Assembly: GCA_022446825.1 (NCBI GenBank)
Contig: JAKVBY010000028.1
Coordinates: 16,192-53,422 of the forward strand
Length of the DNA stretch: 37,231 nucleotides
Direction of reading: 5' to 3'
DNA from: Pirellulaceae bacterium
Lineage (GTDB): Bacteria; Planctomycetota; Planctomycetia; Pirellulales; Pirellulaceae
In this document: positions 25,679-33,700 of the stretch, in pieces
How the letters are laid out: each line of letters begins with the position of its first letter
Position numbering within the stretch: position 1 is the first letter of the stretch
Notes under the pieces: model-generated
Told to the model about the DNA's origin: nothing
Databases searched by the model: none
The model's input: the letters and a program-made list of their open reading frames with translations, nothing else
Translations under genes and position numbers: made by a program

Positions 25679-26005
25679 ATGAGCTTTCATCCCACAGAAT
25701 TAAAGATCGTCGAAAACGATAAACTACAGATCGCCTGGAGTGATGGAACACAGACCGCATCGGCGCTACGAGAATTGCGCGACAAGTGTCCCTGCGCCAG
25801 TTGCCGAGAAAAACGCAAGCAAGCAGCTCAAGAAACCGATATTTTACCTGTGATTGCACCCAACGAAACAGAGCCCCTGAGGCTCGTCGGCATGAAGCCT
25901 GTCGGCAACTACGCTTATACTTTGAGCTGGAATGATGGTCATGATACAGGCATCTTCAGCTTTGATCTGCTACGACAGTTGGGAACCATCATTGCTGGAG
26001 ATTAA
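25679..26005 (+). CDS. DUF971 (GBBH-like N-terminal domain) protein
   Basis: This 108-residue protein is a stand-alone DUF971 domain, the small fold also found at the N-terminus of gamma-butyrobetaine hydroxylases and near some Mrp-type iron-sulfur ATPases. It shows the opening HPTELKIVENDKLQIAWSDG, a LRELRDKCPCASCR segment with Cys37, Cys39 and Cys42, and the closing GNYAYTLSWNDGHDTGIFSFDLLR. The Cys cluster suggests metal or iron-sulfur binding. No function is established for the free domain. It closes the three-gene operon; a strong terminator follows 45 bases later. Confidence 0.9.
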   Translation: MSFHPTELKIVENDKLQIAWSDGTQTASALRELRDKCPCASCREKRKQAAQETDILPVIAPNETEPLRLVGMKPVGNYAYTLSWNDGHDTGIFSFDLLRQLGTIIAGD

Positions 26006-26049
26006 ACAGGCCTACAGGGAAGAATCGCTGACGGAATGAATCACCTACA

Positions 26050-26083
26050 AAAAAGCCTGACGCCACAAAACGTCAGGCTTTTT
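26050..26083. terminator. Strong bidirectional rho-independent terminator
   Basis: A 13-bp perfect stem (AAAAAGCCTGACG with CGTCAGGCTTTTT) encloses an 8-base loop. A-rich and T-rich ends let it stop transcription in both directions, between the DUF971 gene (+) and the DUF4340 gene (-). Confidence 0.93.
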
Positions 26084-26116
26084 CTATTCCCGAATTCTGC
26101 CTGCTTTGGCAGGCGT

Positions 26117-27838
26117 TTAAAATCCACCTTGTGGAAATCCTCCGGCCCCCGGAAATCCACCAGGAGCAGGAGCTGCGGGTGGAGGCTCTGGCGCACCTTC
26201 GATGCCTTCGTCTTCCAGCTTTCGCAACGCATCGACACCAAATCCTTCTTTCTTGGCCTCTTCACTTTCCTGAATCAAGTCTCCACGACTTAAATGAATT
26301 TTTTTGTACACGTCCTCCGCAATGACGTAATACCAGTCGGCAAAGCGTGCATTCAAATCAGCCACTTTGTTTGCCGCAACCTTCACCTTTTCATCATACT
26401 CCTCTTGCTTGCGTTGATTCTCTTTCGTGATTCGTTCTCGCTCACGTTCGAGTTCCGACTTCACTTCCTCAGCATCGATTTCAGCTGCATCTGCGTCGTC
26501 TTCAATAGAAGTCTCCTCCACTGACTCGCTGGCGTCCTCACTGGCCTCTGTTTCCTCAGTTGCCTCATCTTCTTCCGCCTGACCTGAGGAGGCTTCATCT
26601 TGCCCTGAATTTCCCTCCACCGTCTCCGCTTCGGGGCCGGCTGGAAGTTCGGGAACGGGTTCCAATTCAGGTGCTGGAATCTTCGACATATCCAGTTGAG
26701 CTGTCACAAACAAATATCGATTCAGATTTCCTTCGTCGTCACCCGCACCAACAATTTCACCAAAACGCAGCTGATACTGAACACCGTCTTCCATGCCAAT
26801 GGTCACTTCGCCATTGACCGCGCGCAGATCCACCCCACCCTCTTCGGTTCGAGCTGGAATGAATCCACGCTGAAAAAGGTCTTGGACGGCTTCATTGTCT
26901 TCCAGAAAGTCATCACCAGCCCGCAAATCGGCACCAAAACCGGCGGGTTTACGACGGATGTCTACGATCTTCAAGTCATCCAGCGCGGACTTCATGTCGT
27001 TTAATTTCGACTTATTCAATTCCTCAATGTCGGCTAATTTTGTTTCCACGGGATCAACTCCCGCATAAGAAATCATTTTATCTAGATCCCAAGAGCTGTT
27101 CGTACTATCCCAGCGTACCGCGATATCGTGGCGGCGCGTGACTTCAAATCTCAGACGACCGGCCTGCAACGTTTGTACAATCGAATAATCTTCCAGGGCT
27201 ACGGTACTGATGTCCCAAGCATTCAGCTTGAGAAGATCATCTTCAATCCAATCTTCAAACTTCGTGGAAAGTTTTTCAGGGTCGATCTCTACAACATAAA
27301 TTGCATCTTCTGAACCACGTTTACGCACGTAGTACTGCCCTTCTTCGTCTTTGCGTTTTTTCCCCACGATCAACTGAGCCAAATTGTTTCCGCTGGCATC
27401 TTGGACAACGACGAGCGTCCCCACACCTTCATCCGCCGCTTCAATTGTCTCCTGATCCGGTTCGACAACACCGAACAATTCGTGATCTTTTTTAAGTCGC
27501 GAAACAAGGTGCAGAATCTTTAAGTCAACCAGACTACCGGCAACATCTTTCATTTGATCTTCGGCGTCTGCTGGATAGTTATTATGGGATGGGATGACCC
27601 ACTGATTATCTGCACCGATCGCGACCTTAAAGCGGGAAAATTCGCCTAGTTGGTCGTCGTAGCGGGTGATCTCAAGACTTGCGGCATCGTCGGGGTTTTC
27701 CAATTGTGGAAACATAACCTGATTAACGGTCGCCGCTTCGTCATCGAATTCTTCGTAGGTCGGCCGCGACAAAATTGCGCCCGCTAAGACAAAAGCGGCA
27801 ATTCCGACAAAAATTAATGTTTTAACAGGTTCGGTCAT
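26117..27838 (-). CDS. DUF4340 protein of a Gld-type ABC cassette
   Basis: The 573-residue protein has an N-terminal membrane helix (about 7-23) and a long extracytoplasmic part. Its DUF4340 features include KKDHELFGVVEPD (116-128), LIVGKKR, GQYYVRKRGSEDAIYVVE (167-184) and the W..DDLLKL pattern (197-204). Proteins with this domain commonly accompany GldG-type ABC genes and are thought to work with them at the cell surface; the exact role is unknown. Residues 393-465 form a very acidic Glu/Ser/Ala linker, followed by a charged helix (465-500). The C-terminus is rich in Pro and Gly and ends in three GGF units. It lies 128 bases after the permease/GldG gene on the same strand, with an intervening hairpin. 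GGAG near the ATG at 27838 supports the start. Confidence 0.85.
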   Translation of the reverse strand: MTEPVKTLIFVGIAAFVLAGAILSRPTYEEFDDEAATVNQVMFPQLENPDDAASLEITRYDDQLGEFSRFKVAIGADNQWVIPSHNNYPADAEDQMKDVAGSLVDLKILHLVSRLKKDHELFGVVEPDQETIEAADEGVGTLVVVQDASGNNLAQLIVGKKRKDEEGQYYVRKRGSEDAIYVVEIDPEKLSTKFEDWIEDDLLKLNAWDISTVALEDYSIVQTLQAGRLRFEVTRRHDIAVRWDSTNSSWDLDKMISYAGVDPVETKLADIEELNKSKLNDMKSALDDLKIVDIRRKPAGFGADLRAGDDFLEDNEAVQDLFQRGFIPARTEEGGVDLRAVNGEVTIGMEDGVQYQLRFGEIVGAGDDEGNLNRYLFVTAQLDMSKIPAPELEPVPELPAGPEAETVEGNSGQDEASSGQAEEDEATEETEASEDASESVEETSIEDDADAAEIDAEEVKSELERERERITKENQRKQEEYDEKVKVAANKVADLNARFADWYYVIAEDVYKKIHLSRGDLIQESEEAKKEGFGVDALRKLEDEGIEGAPEPPPAAPAPGGFPGAGGFPQGGF

Positions 27839-27920
27839 TATCCCAACTCCACCATGTTGATTGCAAAAGTTCGGTTTTGTTTTAGTTTGGTTTACACCAG
27901 CAGGTTCTACGGCCTACCGC

Positions 27921-27954
27921 AGATGGTGCAAAACGCTCTCCGTTTCGCACATCT
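27921..27954 (-). promoter_or_regulatory. Intercistronic hairpin before the DUF4340 gene
   Basis: On the minus-strand transcript AGATG and TGCGAAACG pair with CGTTTTGCA and CATCT around a GAGAG loop. This gives 14 base pairs (one G-U) with one bulged C. No T-run follows, so it is unlikely to be a simple terminator. It may set mRNA stability or the ratio of DUF4340 protein to the upstream products. Confidence 0.55.
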
Positions 27955-27966
27955 ACGATCGTCGGC

Positions 27967-30876
27967 TTATTTCAATCTGGAACGCGCAATACCTTCACGC
28001 TCCCGTGTGCGGCGATAGATGAACACCAGAATTCCCAAGAGTAAGGGGGGGATCGGCGGCACCGCCACAGCCCAGATCTTATATTCTTTTTGCACCTTAT
28101 CGACGTCTCGTTCCGATTCACGACGAATTTTCTCCGTATCGGCATCGCGTTTACGCGCGGCTTGCTGGACTTTGAGGGCCCGACGTCGATCTGCAACTTG
28201 GTCTAACATTGCCAGACGTTGCTGTTCAGCCTGCAGGGCCGCCCGTACATCCTCCCCTTCTTCTTGACGCTCTAGCAGTTTATTGACTCGCTGCTGAGCT
28301 TCACCAAGATTGGCCTCTTTTTCTTCCTCAGCCGTAGCCACCTCCGCATCATACTTGCCCTGAAAATCCAAACGCTTTTTGGTTTCTTCGTCACGTGCTT
28401 TCTGCACTTCGGCTTCAATGATCTTCAAAGTCGTGTGGCGCGACTTGCGTTTGCGAATCTCCACATAATCTTCATCACCTACCAATGAATCAACAATGTT
28501 CAAAAGAAAGGTCACATTTTCAAACTGCCAATTTAAATCGTCGTTTTCGTCCGGTTGCGCGCGAATGCGTAAGAATGCTGAGCTCATTAAATCTAAATCA
28601 GCAACATAGACAACATGCAACGACCGATTTACTGGTTCGCTGGCAGAGCTACTCTCTGCCTCTTCAGCTGCCTCATCTGCTGTATCCTCCGAGTCTTCCT
28701 TGCCGTCCGAACCAGCGCGAATACGGGCGGCGACAATCTTCATTTGAGCATCCGCTTCTCCACGCTTTCTCTGTAATTCCAAACGGTCGCCTTGATTATC
28801 TTTAAAATCCTGATAGGCAATGCGCCCCGAAAACTCACTGGTGCTCACAAGTTTCGTGAACTTTAGTTCCGTATCCGATTTGGGTCGGATGAGGCCCGGC
28901 ATGGGAAAGAAAAGTTCATCCAATCCAGAAGTAATCTTGTCGTCCTGGTTAATCGTATCTTCAAATCCAGGCGCCGTGCGACGCACAAAAATCCATTCTT
29001 CGGGAATGCCTTGAATCTTTAGCTTTGGATAAGGGTTATAGGGTTGCCAAACCAACTCAGGTTGAAACACGCCCATCCCTGTCGTGCCAGGGGACTCGAT
29101 GCCCAGGACTTCCCAAAGTCGCTGAATGTCGGCTTTCGGAGGAGGTGGACCGCCACCCCCGCCACCGAACATCCCCATCATGCCACCACCTCCAGGTCGA
29201 GGATTGGGCTCTCCGGTAGGAATAATGTAACTCATGAACGCAGGTAGTGGATCTTCAAAGATAGCCGTCGGAACTCCTGCCTCAATGGCAACGACTAGTT
29301 CTTCCATGGCCTCGGGACTCAAGCTGGAGGGCTGCACAACCAACAAGGCAGCATACTTTTCCGTGTCAATTGGCGTTGCCGGGTCGACCTCCTCCACGTC
29401 AAACTGTTTCTCTAATTCGCCTACGATCTCCTGCTTGGGAATCTGCTGAAAACCGGCGGACATTCCACCCATTAATTGGGCTCCCGTCCGCACGACACCT
29501 AATTTTCGTCGCTCGCCCTTGGACACCGTACTAATCGAACGGATTAATTCATATTCAACGGGAACCCCATAATCGAAGAAGGGAATGACTACCTTCTCCA
29601 AACCACAGGTCACTGCGGCACCCATAATAATTTCATCGTCTTCAATCTTTCCCTGCGAACGGGAACGCACAAATTGAGGCTGAATGCCAAACCGTTCTTC
29701 GGCCAAAGCAGCCGCATCGCTAAAGGTTTCTAAACCATCGTGGATTGTTACCTCGATGTGCTGACCAGCCGATTTCTTGAATTCCTTCAGCAGCGAAATA
29801 AGGTCGTATTTCGTCTGAACATAGACTTCCGGAACATTGGCACTAACAAACGCATCCACCATGATGCGGTGCTCTGGCTGGAGTTCCTCAATAATCTTCA
29901 GAGTATCCTCTGACAACGAACTGACTTTGTCATCCGTCACATCCCAGCGGACAACATCATAGTTGCCGAAAAAGATCGTTAAGCCTAAGACCAAGGCAAT
30001 CAGCGCAGTGACCCGTGCCAGATAGTGGAAAAACATCGACGAACCATGCTGAGCGCCAGCCCAGTGACGCACACCAATTAATATCTGGCTGATATACAAC
30101 CCCAAGCCGATGATCATCGCGAAGTAGATCACTGATGAAATGCTAATCACACCGCGCCCCAAATCGTCTGCGTTGACCGCAATACTCCAGCCAGCTACTC
30201 CGCGGGCGAAGTTACTGTCAGGCACAATCACATCAGCCCACTGAGCAAAGACAAAGGGAGAATTCAAAACCACCCCTAAAATGAAGCTCACGGTGAGGTT
30301 GCTCGTCAAAAAGGAAGCCACCATCCCGACCGCCAACATTGCCATGCCGGTTAACCAGTAGCCAAGGTAGGTCCCCATGATCAAACCAGCATCTAATTGG
30401 CCGTCTGTCAGCGAGACCAGCATCGAATAGTTACAGATTTGTGAGTAAATCAACGAAGCCGTGAAGATCGAAGCCGCCGCAAGATATTTCCCAATCACGA
30501 TGTCAAAATCGCCGGCGGGTAATGTCAGCAGCAATTCGTCCGTACCCTGGCGACGTTCTTCAGCCCAAATACTCATGGTGATCGCGGGAATGAAGATCAA
30601 CATGACCAAGGGGAGATATTTGTTGAGTTGATCCAAGTTGGCAAGATTTGCGTTAAAGAACTCGTGAGGCCAAAACGCCGCAAAAGATGTCAGCAAAACA
30701 AACAGGAACAGAAAAACATATCCCGTCGGGTTGCTGAAATAGCCCACAAAGTTTCGTCGCAAGACCGCCAAAGCAGCCCGCTTACGGAGCCCCAAGGGTA
30801 ACGCGATCACCGCTAATAGAGCCACAAAGAGTAAATCGATGCCTACCATCGTCGACATTGCCTTTAACCATGCCAT
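27967..30876 (-). CDS. ABC-2 permease fused to a GldG-type auxiliary domain
   Basis: The 969-residue protein combines two roles that are separate in GldF and GldG. Residues 1-305 hold about seven or eight membrane segments with the ABC-2 permease pattern (SNPTGYVFLFLFV, FIPAITMSIWAEERRQGTDELLLTLP). Residues 310-670 match the GldG-type extracytoplasmic domain (DKVSSLSEDTLKIIEEL, GAAVTCGLEKVVIPFFDYG, EYELIRSI, KLGVV). A low-complexity loop rich in Gly, Met and Pro (558-580) interrupts it. An acidic stretch (724-748), a NVTFLLNIVDSLVGDEDYVEIRKR block (787-810) and a coiled coil (about 812-930) follow. A last membrane helix (about 934-955) ends with basic residues. It follows the ATPase gene by 145 bases. 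Transport of a substrate or mechanical work on surface polymers are both possible. Confidence 0.87.
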   Translation of the reverse strand: MAWLKAMSTMVGIDLLFVALLAVIALPLGLRKRAALAVLRRNFVGYFSNPTGYVFLFLFVLLTSFAAFWPHEFFNANLANLDQLNKYLPLVMLIFIPAITMSIWAEERRQGTDELLLTLPAGDFDIVIGKYLAAASIFTASLIYSQICNYSMLVSLTDGQLDAGLIMGTYLGYWLTGMAMLAVGMVASFLTSNLTVSFILGVVLNSPFVFAQWADVIVPDSNFARGVAGWSIAVNADDLGRGVISISSVIYFAMIIGLGLYISQILIGVRHWAGAQHGSSMFFHYLARVTALIALVLGLTIFFGNYDVVRWDVTDDKVSSLSEDTLKIIEELQPEHRIMVDAFVSANVPEVYVQTKYDLISLLKEFKKSAGQHIEVTIHDGLETFSDAAALAEERFGIQPQFVRSRSQGKIEDDEIIMGAAVTCGLEKVVIPFFDYGVPVEYELIRSISTVSKGERRKLGVVRTGAQLMGGMSAGFQQIPKQEIVGELEKQFDVEEVDPATPIDTEKYAALLVVQPSSLSPEAMEELVVAIEAGVPTAIFEDPLPAFMSYIIPTGEPNPRPGGGGMMGMFGGGGGGPPPPKADIQRLWEVLGIESPGTTGMGVFQPELVWQPYNPYPKLKIQGIPEEWIFVRRTAPGFEDTINQDDKITSGLDELFFPMPGLIRPKSDTELKFTKLVSTSEFSGRIAYQDFKDNQGDRLELQRKRGEADAQMKIVAARIRAGSDGKEDSEDTADEAAEEAESSSASEPVNRSLHVVYVADLDLMSSAFLRIRAQPDENDDLNWQFENVTFLLNIVDSLVGDEDYVEIRKRKSRHTTLKIIEAEVQKARDEETKKRLDFQGKYDAEVATAEEEKEANLGEAQQRVNKLLERQEEGEDVRAALQAEQQRLAMLDQVADRRRALKVQQAARKRDADTEKIRRESERDVDKVQKEYKIWAVAVPPIPPLLLGILVFIYRRTREREGIARSRLK

Positions 30877-31021
30877 GACAGTCTACTACTCCCGAAATGA
30901 GTTAATTCATTGAATTCGAAATTTGAAAATTGCAGCTGAAAGGAGCCTCTTCACTTTTCCCATACGTCCCACAGCCAGCTTCGCCAGGAACACAGAGTGT
31001 CCCATGGCAACCACAATATCC

Positions 31022-31762
31022 TCAGGCAACCGCATCGGATCGAGTCATTTCATGAAATGCTTCTTCGAGCCCCTTGCCCTGATTAAGATCTTTCACCGGT
31101 CCATCATAAACAAGTCGTCCTTCATTGATGAGGATGACTCGGTTGGCCATTGCCTCGACCTCTTGCAAGATGTGGGTCGATAGTAAAATCGTCTTCTGTT
31201 CGCCTAACTTGCGGACCGTCGAGCGCACATCGCGAATCTGATTCGGATCTAGCCCCGCGGTCGGTTCATCCAAAATCAACACATCTGGCTCATGCAAAAG
31301 AGACTGTGCTAAACCAACACGTTGACGATACCCTTTGGAGAGCTTCCCAATCGGTTTATGAAAGACGCTGGCTAGTGAACACAAATCGACCACGGCTTCA
31401 ATACGCTCTTGTTTTTGCCCCGCTACCATCCCACGAGCATCGGCAAAAAACGACAACAAAGCACTCGGGGTCATGTCATGATACAAGGGGCCATTTTCTG
31501 GCAGATATCCCAGCCGCGGTGACCCTTCCAACCGCTGCGTCTGCATGTCGTACCCAGCAATCCGCGACTTTCCTTCCGAGGGAGCTAAATATCCTGTCAA
31601 CATTTTCATCGTGGTGCTTTTCCCAGCTCCATTGGGGCCGAGAAACGCCACGACGTCACCCTCATTCACGGTAAAGGTCACTTCACGAGCCGCGGCAAAC
31701 ACGCCATAGAATTTTGAGAGACCTTCGGCCTCAATCATCGGAGTATTTTTTTGATTTGCCAT
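31022..31762 (-). CDS. ABC transporter ATPase, GldA/CcmA-type
   Basis: This 246-residue ATPase powers the adjacent permease. It shows Walker A GPNGAGKST (42-50), the ABC signature LSKGYRQ (141-147) and Walker B VLILDEPTAGLDP (161-173). The switch His lies in LLSTHILQEVE. The segment RLGYLPENGPLYHDMT (83-98) matches the Q-loop region of GldA-like proteins, with Glu where many ATPases have Gln. It is first in a three-gene minus-strand unit with the permease/GldG fusion and the DUF4340 protein. Confidence 0.93.
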   Translation of the reverse strand: MANQKNTPMIEAEGLSKFYGVFAAAREVTFTVNEGDVVAFLGPNGAGKSTTMKMLTGYLAPSEGKSRIAGYDMQTQRLEGSPRLGYLPENGPLYHDMTPSALLSFFADARGMVAGQKQERIEAVVDLCSLASVFHKPIGKLSKGYRQRVGLAQSLLHEPDVLILDEPTAGLDPNQIRDVRSTVRKLGEQKTILLSTHILQEVEAMANRVILINEGRLVYDGPVKDLNQGKGLEEAFHEMTRSDAVA

Positions 31763-32071
31763 AACAGTACGTTCCGTTTAGATCATCCGAAATTTCAGTC
31801 ACATTTGACTTGTCCGGCGCCCCAGAAAATTCGACACGCGGCAGGCAAGAAACAAAGAAAGATTTAGCCTAGAGGCAAGTCCCTTGAAGACTCGCTTTCA
31901 CACATCTAGTTCTAAGATGGCATTCTCCCACCAGCAAAATCTTCTAACACAACGAGAAACCAAACCTCAGGTTTCCTTCAGGGTAGGCAACCATCCTCAT
32001 CAGATGGCACCTCCAATTTAGGCGTCTTGGCCGATCACTTCAACCGGCCTGGAACCACTCTTCGACGTGAT
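31763..32071. other. Intergenic region between nadB and the ABC cassette
   Basis: This 309-base spacer follows the nadB stop and precedes the ABC ATPase start, both on the minus strand. It holds two short inverted repeats: GAAACC/GGTTTC (31956-31975) and CCATC/GATGG (31991-32007). On the minus-strand transcript the first is followed by a T-containing run (TCGTTGTG), so it may be a weak nadB terminator. I could not identify a convincing promoter for the ABC unit, and I see no gene. Confidence 0.45.
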
Positions 32072-33700
32072 TTATTCAACAATTTGCTCCGTAAATTGCC
32101 GATCTCCTCGCTTTACCGCCAAATGCTTCCGCCAGGCTCCCACGCTTTCGGGAAAATCCGACCTCAGGTGCACTCCACGGGACTCCTCACGAACCAACGC
32201 ACCACGGACCATTACGCGTGCCACGGTCAGCATATTCTGCAATTCCCACCCAGAAGGATCCGAAAATTGCTGTCTCAACACATATTGGCACCAAGTATCA
32301 ATCGATTCAGCAGCATCCAGGAGATGACGTCGATCCCGATAAACCCCCATCGAATGCCACATCAGACTCTTGAGCGCATTGCGAATGTCCCATAAATCCA
32401 GTGGTTCGGTACTCTCTTCAACCACTCGATTATTTAAGGGCAATGCCTTGAATTCATCTGCTAAGTTTGCGGCCGCCTGCGAAGCACCCGCCCCCGCGCG
32501 GGCACCGAACACCAGGCCTTCCAGCAAACTATTTGATGCCAGCCGATTTGCGCCGTGCAGACCGCTTGATGTGACCTCACCAGCAGCCCACAAACCGGGA
32601 ACTGACGTTTTTCCGAAATCGTCAACGGTCACACCACCAATCATGTAATGGGCGCCAGGACGGACAGGAATGCGGTCACAAGTGATGTCAATCCCGAACT
32701 TTCGACAAGTGGCTGCGATGCCAGGAAACCTGCTTTTAACGAAATCTGGATCGAGATGGCTCAGATCGAGATAAGTACAGGGATGTTGCGTTGTCTTCAT
32801 GCGTTGAACAATTGCCTGGGCAACCACATCGCGGGGAGCCAATTCGCCCCGAGGATCAATTTCCGGCATGAAACGATGTCCATCTCGATCGACGAGGTAA
32901 GCGCCTTCTCCACGCACTGCCTCCGTGATCAAGCTACGAATGCTACCAGCAATGTACAACACCGTCGGGTGAAACTGCACAAACTCCATGTCTCGCAACT
33001 GCGCACCAGCACGGTAAGCCAAGGCATGACCATCTGCAGTCGCCACCTCCGGGTTGGTTGACTCACGATAAAGTTGGCCCGTCCCGCCCGTACAAAGAAT
33101 CGTCTGCTTTGCCCAAACCAGCGTTTTACCCCGTTTTTCTGCAATCAACGCCCCACAACACCGCTTGTCGTGCGTTAACAAATCGACCGTAAAAGCATTC
33201 TCCCAAATGGTCACATTCCGCAACTTGCGAGTCCACTCAATCACAGCTCGCATCACTTCCTCGCCGGTTGCATCGCCTAAGGCGTGTACAACGCGATTCG
33301 AACTGTGGCCCCCTTCACGCCCCAACGTCAGTTCGCCCTCTTCCTGATCGAACTTGGTTCCCCACCGAATCAGTTGACGAATCTGCTCGGGAGCCTGACG
33401 CACAACCATTTCGACCACCGACCGTTCGCATAACTTGCCGCCCGCCGCCATAGTATCCGCCACGTGATCTTCAAAACGGTCTTCCGGAGCCAGCACTCCG
33501 GCGATCCCTCCCTGCGCATAACGGCTGTTTGATTGTTTCAATGCATCCTTAGTGACCAGCAACACCGATTGCTGGGGAGACACTGCATTGGCTGCACGTA
33601 GTCCAGCCAGACCACCACCGACAATGAGCACATCTGTGAAAAAATGAGGGACTTGCTTCGGATCAAACGAAGCGATGTATCGCGGTGCGGAATCAGTCAC
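32072..33700 (-). CDS. nadB: L-aspartate oxidase
   Basis: NadB oxidises L-aspartate to iminoaspartate with FAD, the first step of bacterial NAD synthesis from aspartate. The 542-residue length from the GTG at 33700 is typical. Landmarks are the FAD-binding DVLIVGGGLAGLRAA near residue 23, the SRYAQGGIAGVL block, GREGGHSSNRVVHALGDATG with catalytic-site residues, MEFVQFHPTVLY, EAVRGEGAYLVDRDG, PGAHYMIGGVTVD and the LHGANRLASNSLLEGLVFG block. A longer frame from 33838 would add 46 residues that overlap the upstream gene and look unlike NadB, so I chose the GTG. Start and upstream stop share GTGACTGA (8-base overlap). nadA and nadC are not in the window. Confidence 0.95.
   Translation of the reverse strand: MTDSAPRYIASFDPKQVPHFFTDVLIVGGGLAGLRAANAVSPQQSVLLVTKDALKQSNSRYAQGGIAGVLAPEDRFEDHVADTMAAGGKLCERSVVEMVVRQAPEQIRQLIRWGTKFDQEEGELTLGREGGHSSNRVVHALGDATGEEVMRAVIEWTRKLRNVTIWENAFTVDLLTHDKRCCGALIAEKRGKTLVWAKQTILCTGGTGQLYRESTNPEVATADGHALAYRAGAQLRDMEFVQFHPTVLYIAGSIRSLITEAVRGEGAYLVDRDGHRFMPEIDPRGELAPRDVVAQAIVQRMKTTQHPCTYLDLSHLDPDFVKSRFPGIAATCRKFGIDITCDRIPVRPGAHYMIGGVTVDDFGKTSVPGLWAAGEVTSSGLHGANRLASNSLLEGLVFGARAGAGASQAAANLADEFKALPLNNRVVEESTEPLDLWDIRNALKSLMWHSMGVYRDRRHLLDAAESIDTWCQYVLRQQFSDPSGWELQNMLTVARVMVRGALVREESRGVHLRSDFPESVGAWRKHLAVKRGDRQFTEQIVE

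Noticed and set aside
30907-31005. 32-codon frame between the ABC ATPase and permease genes
   Set aside because: It starts with ATG but has no ribosome site and no recognisable sequence, and such frames are expected by chance.
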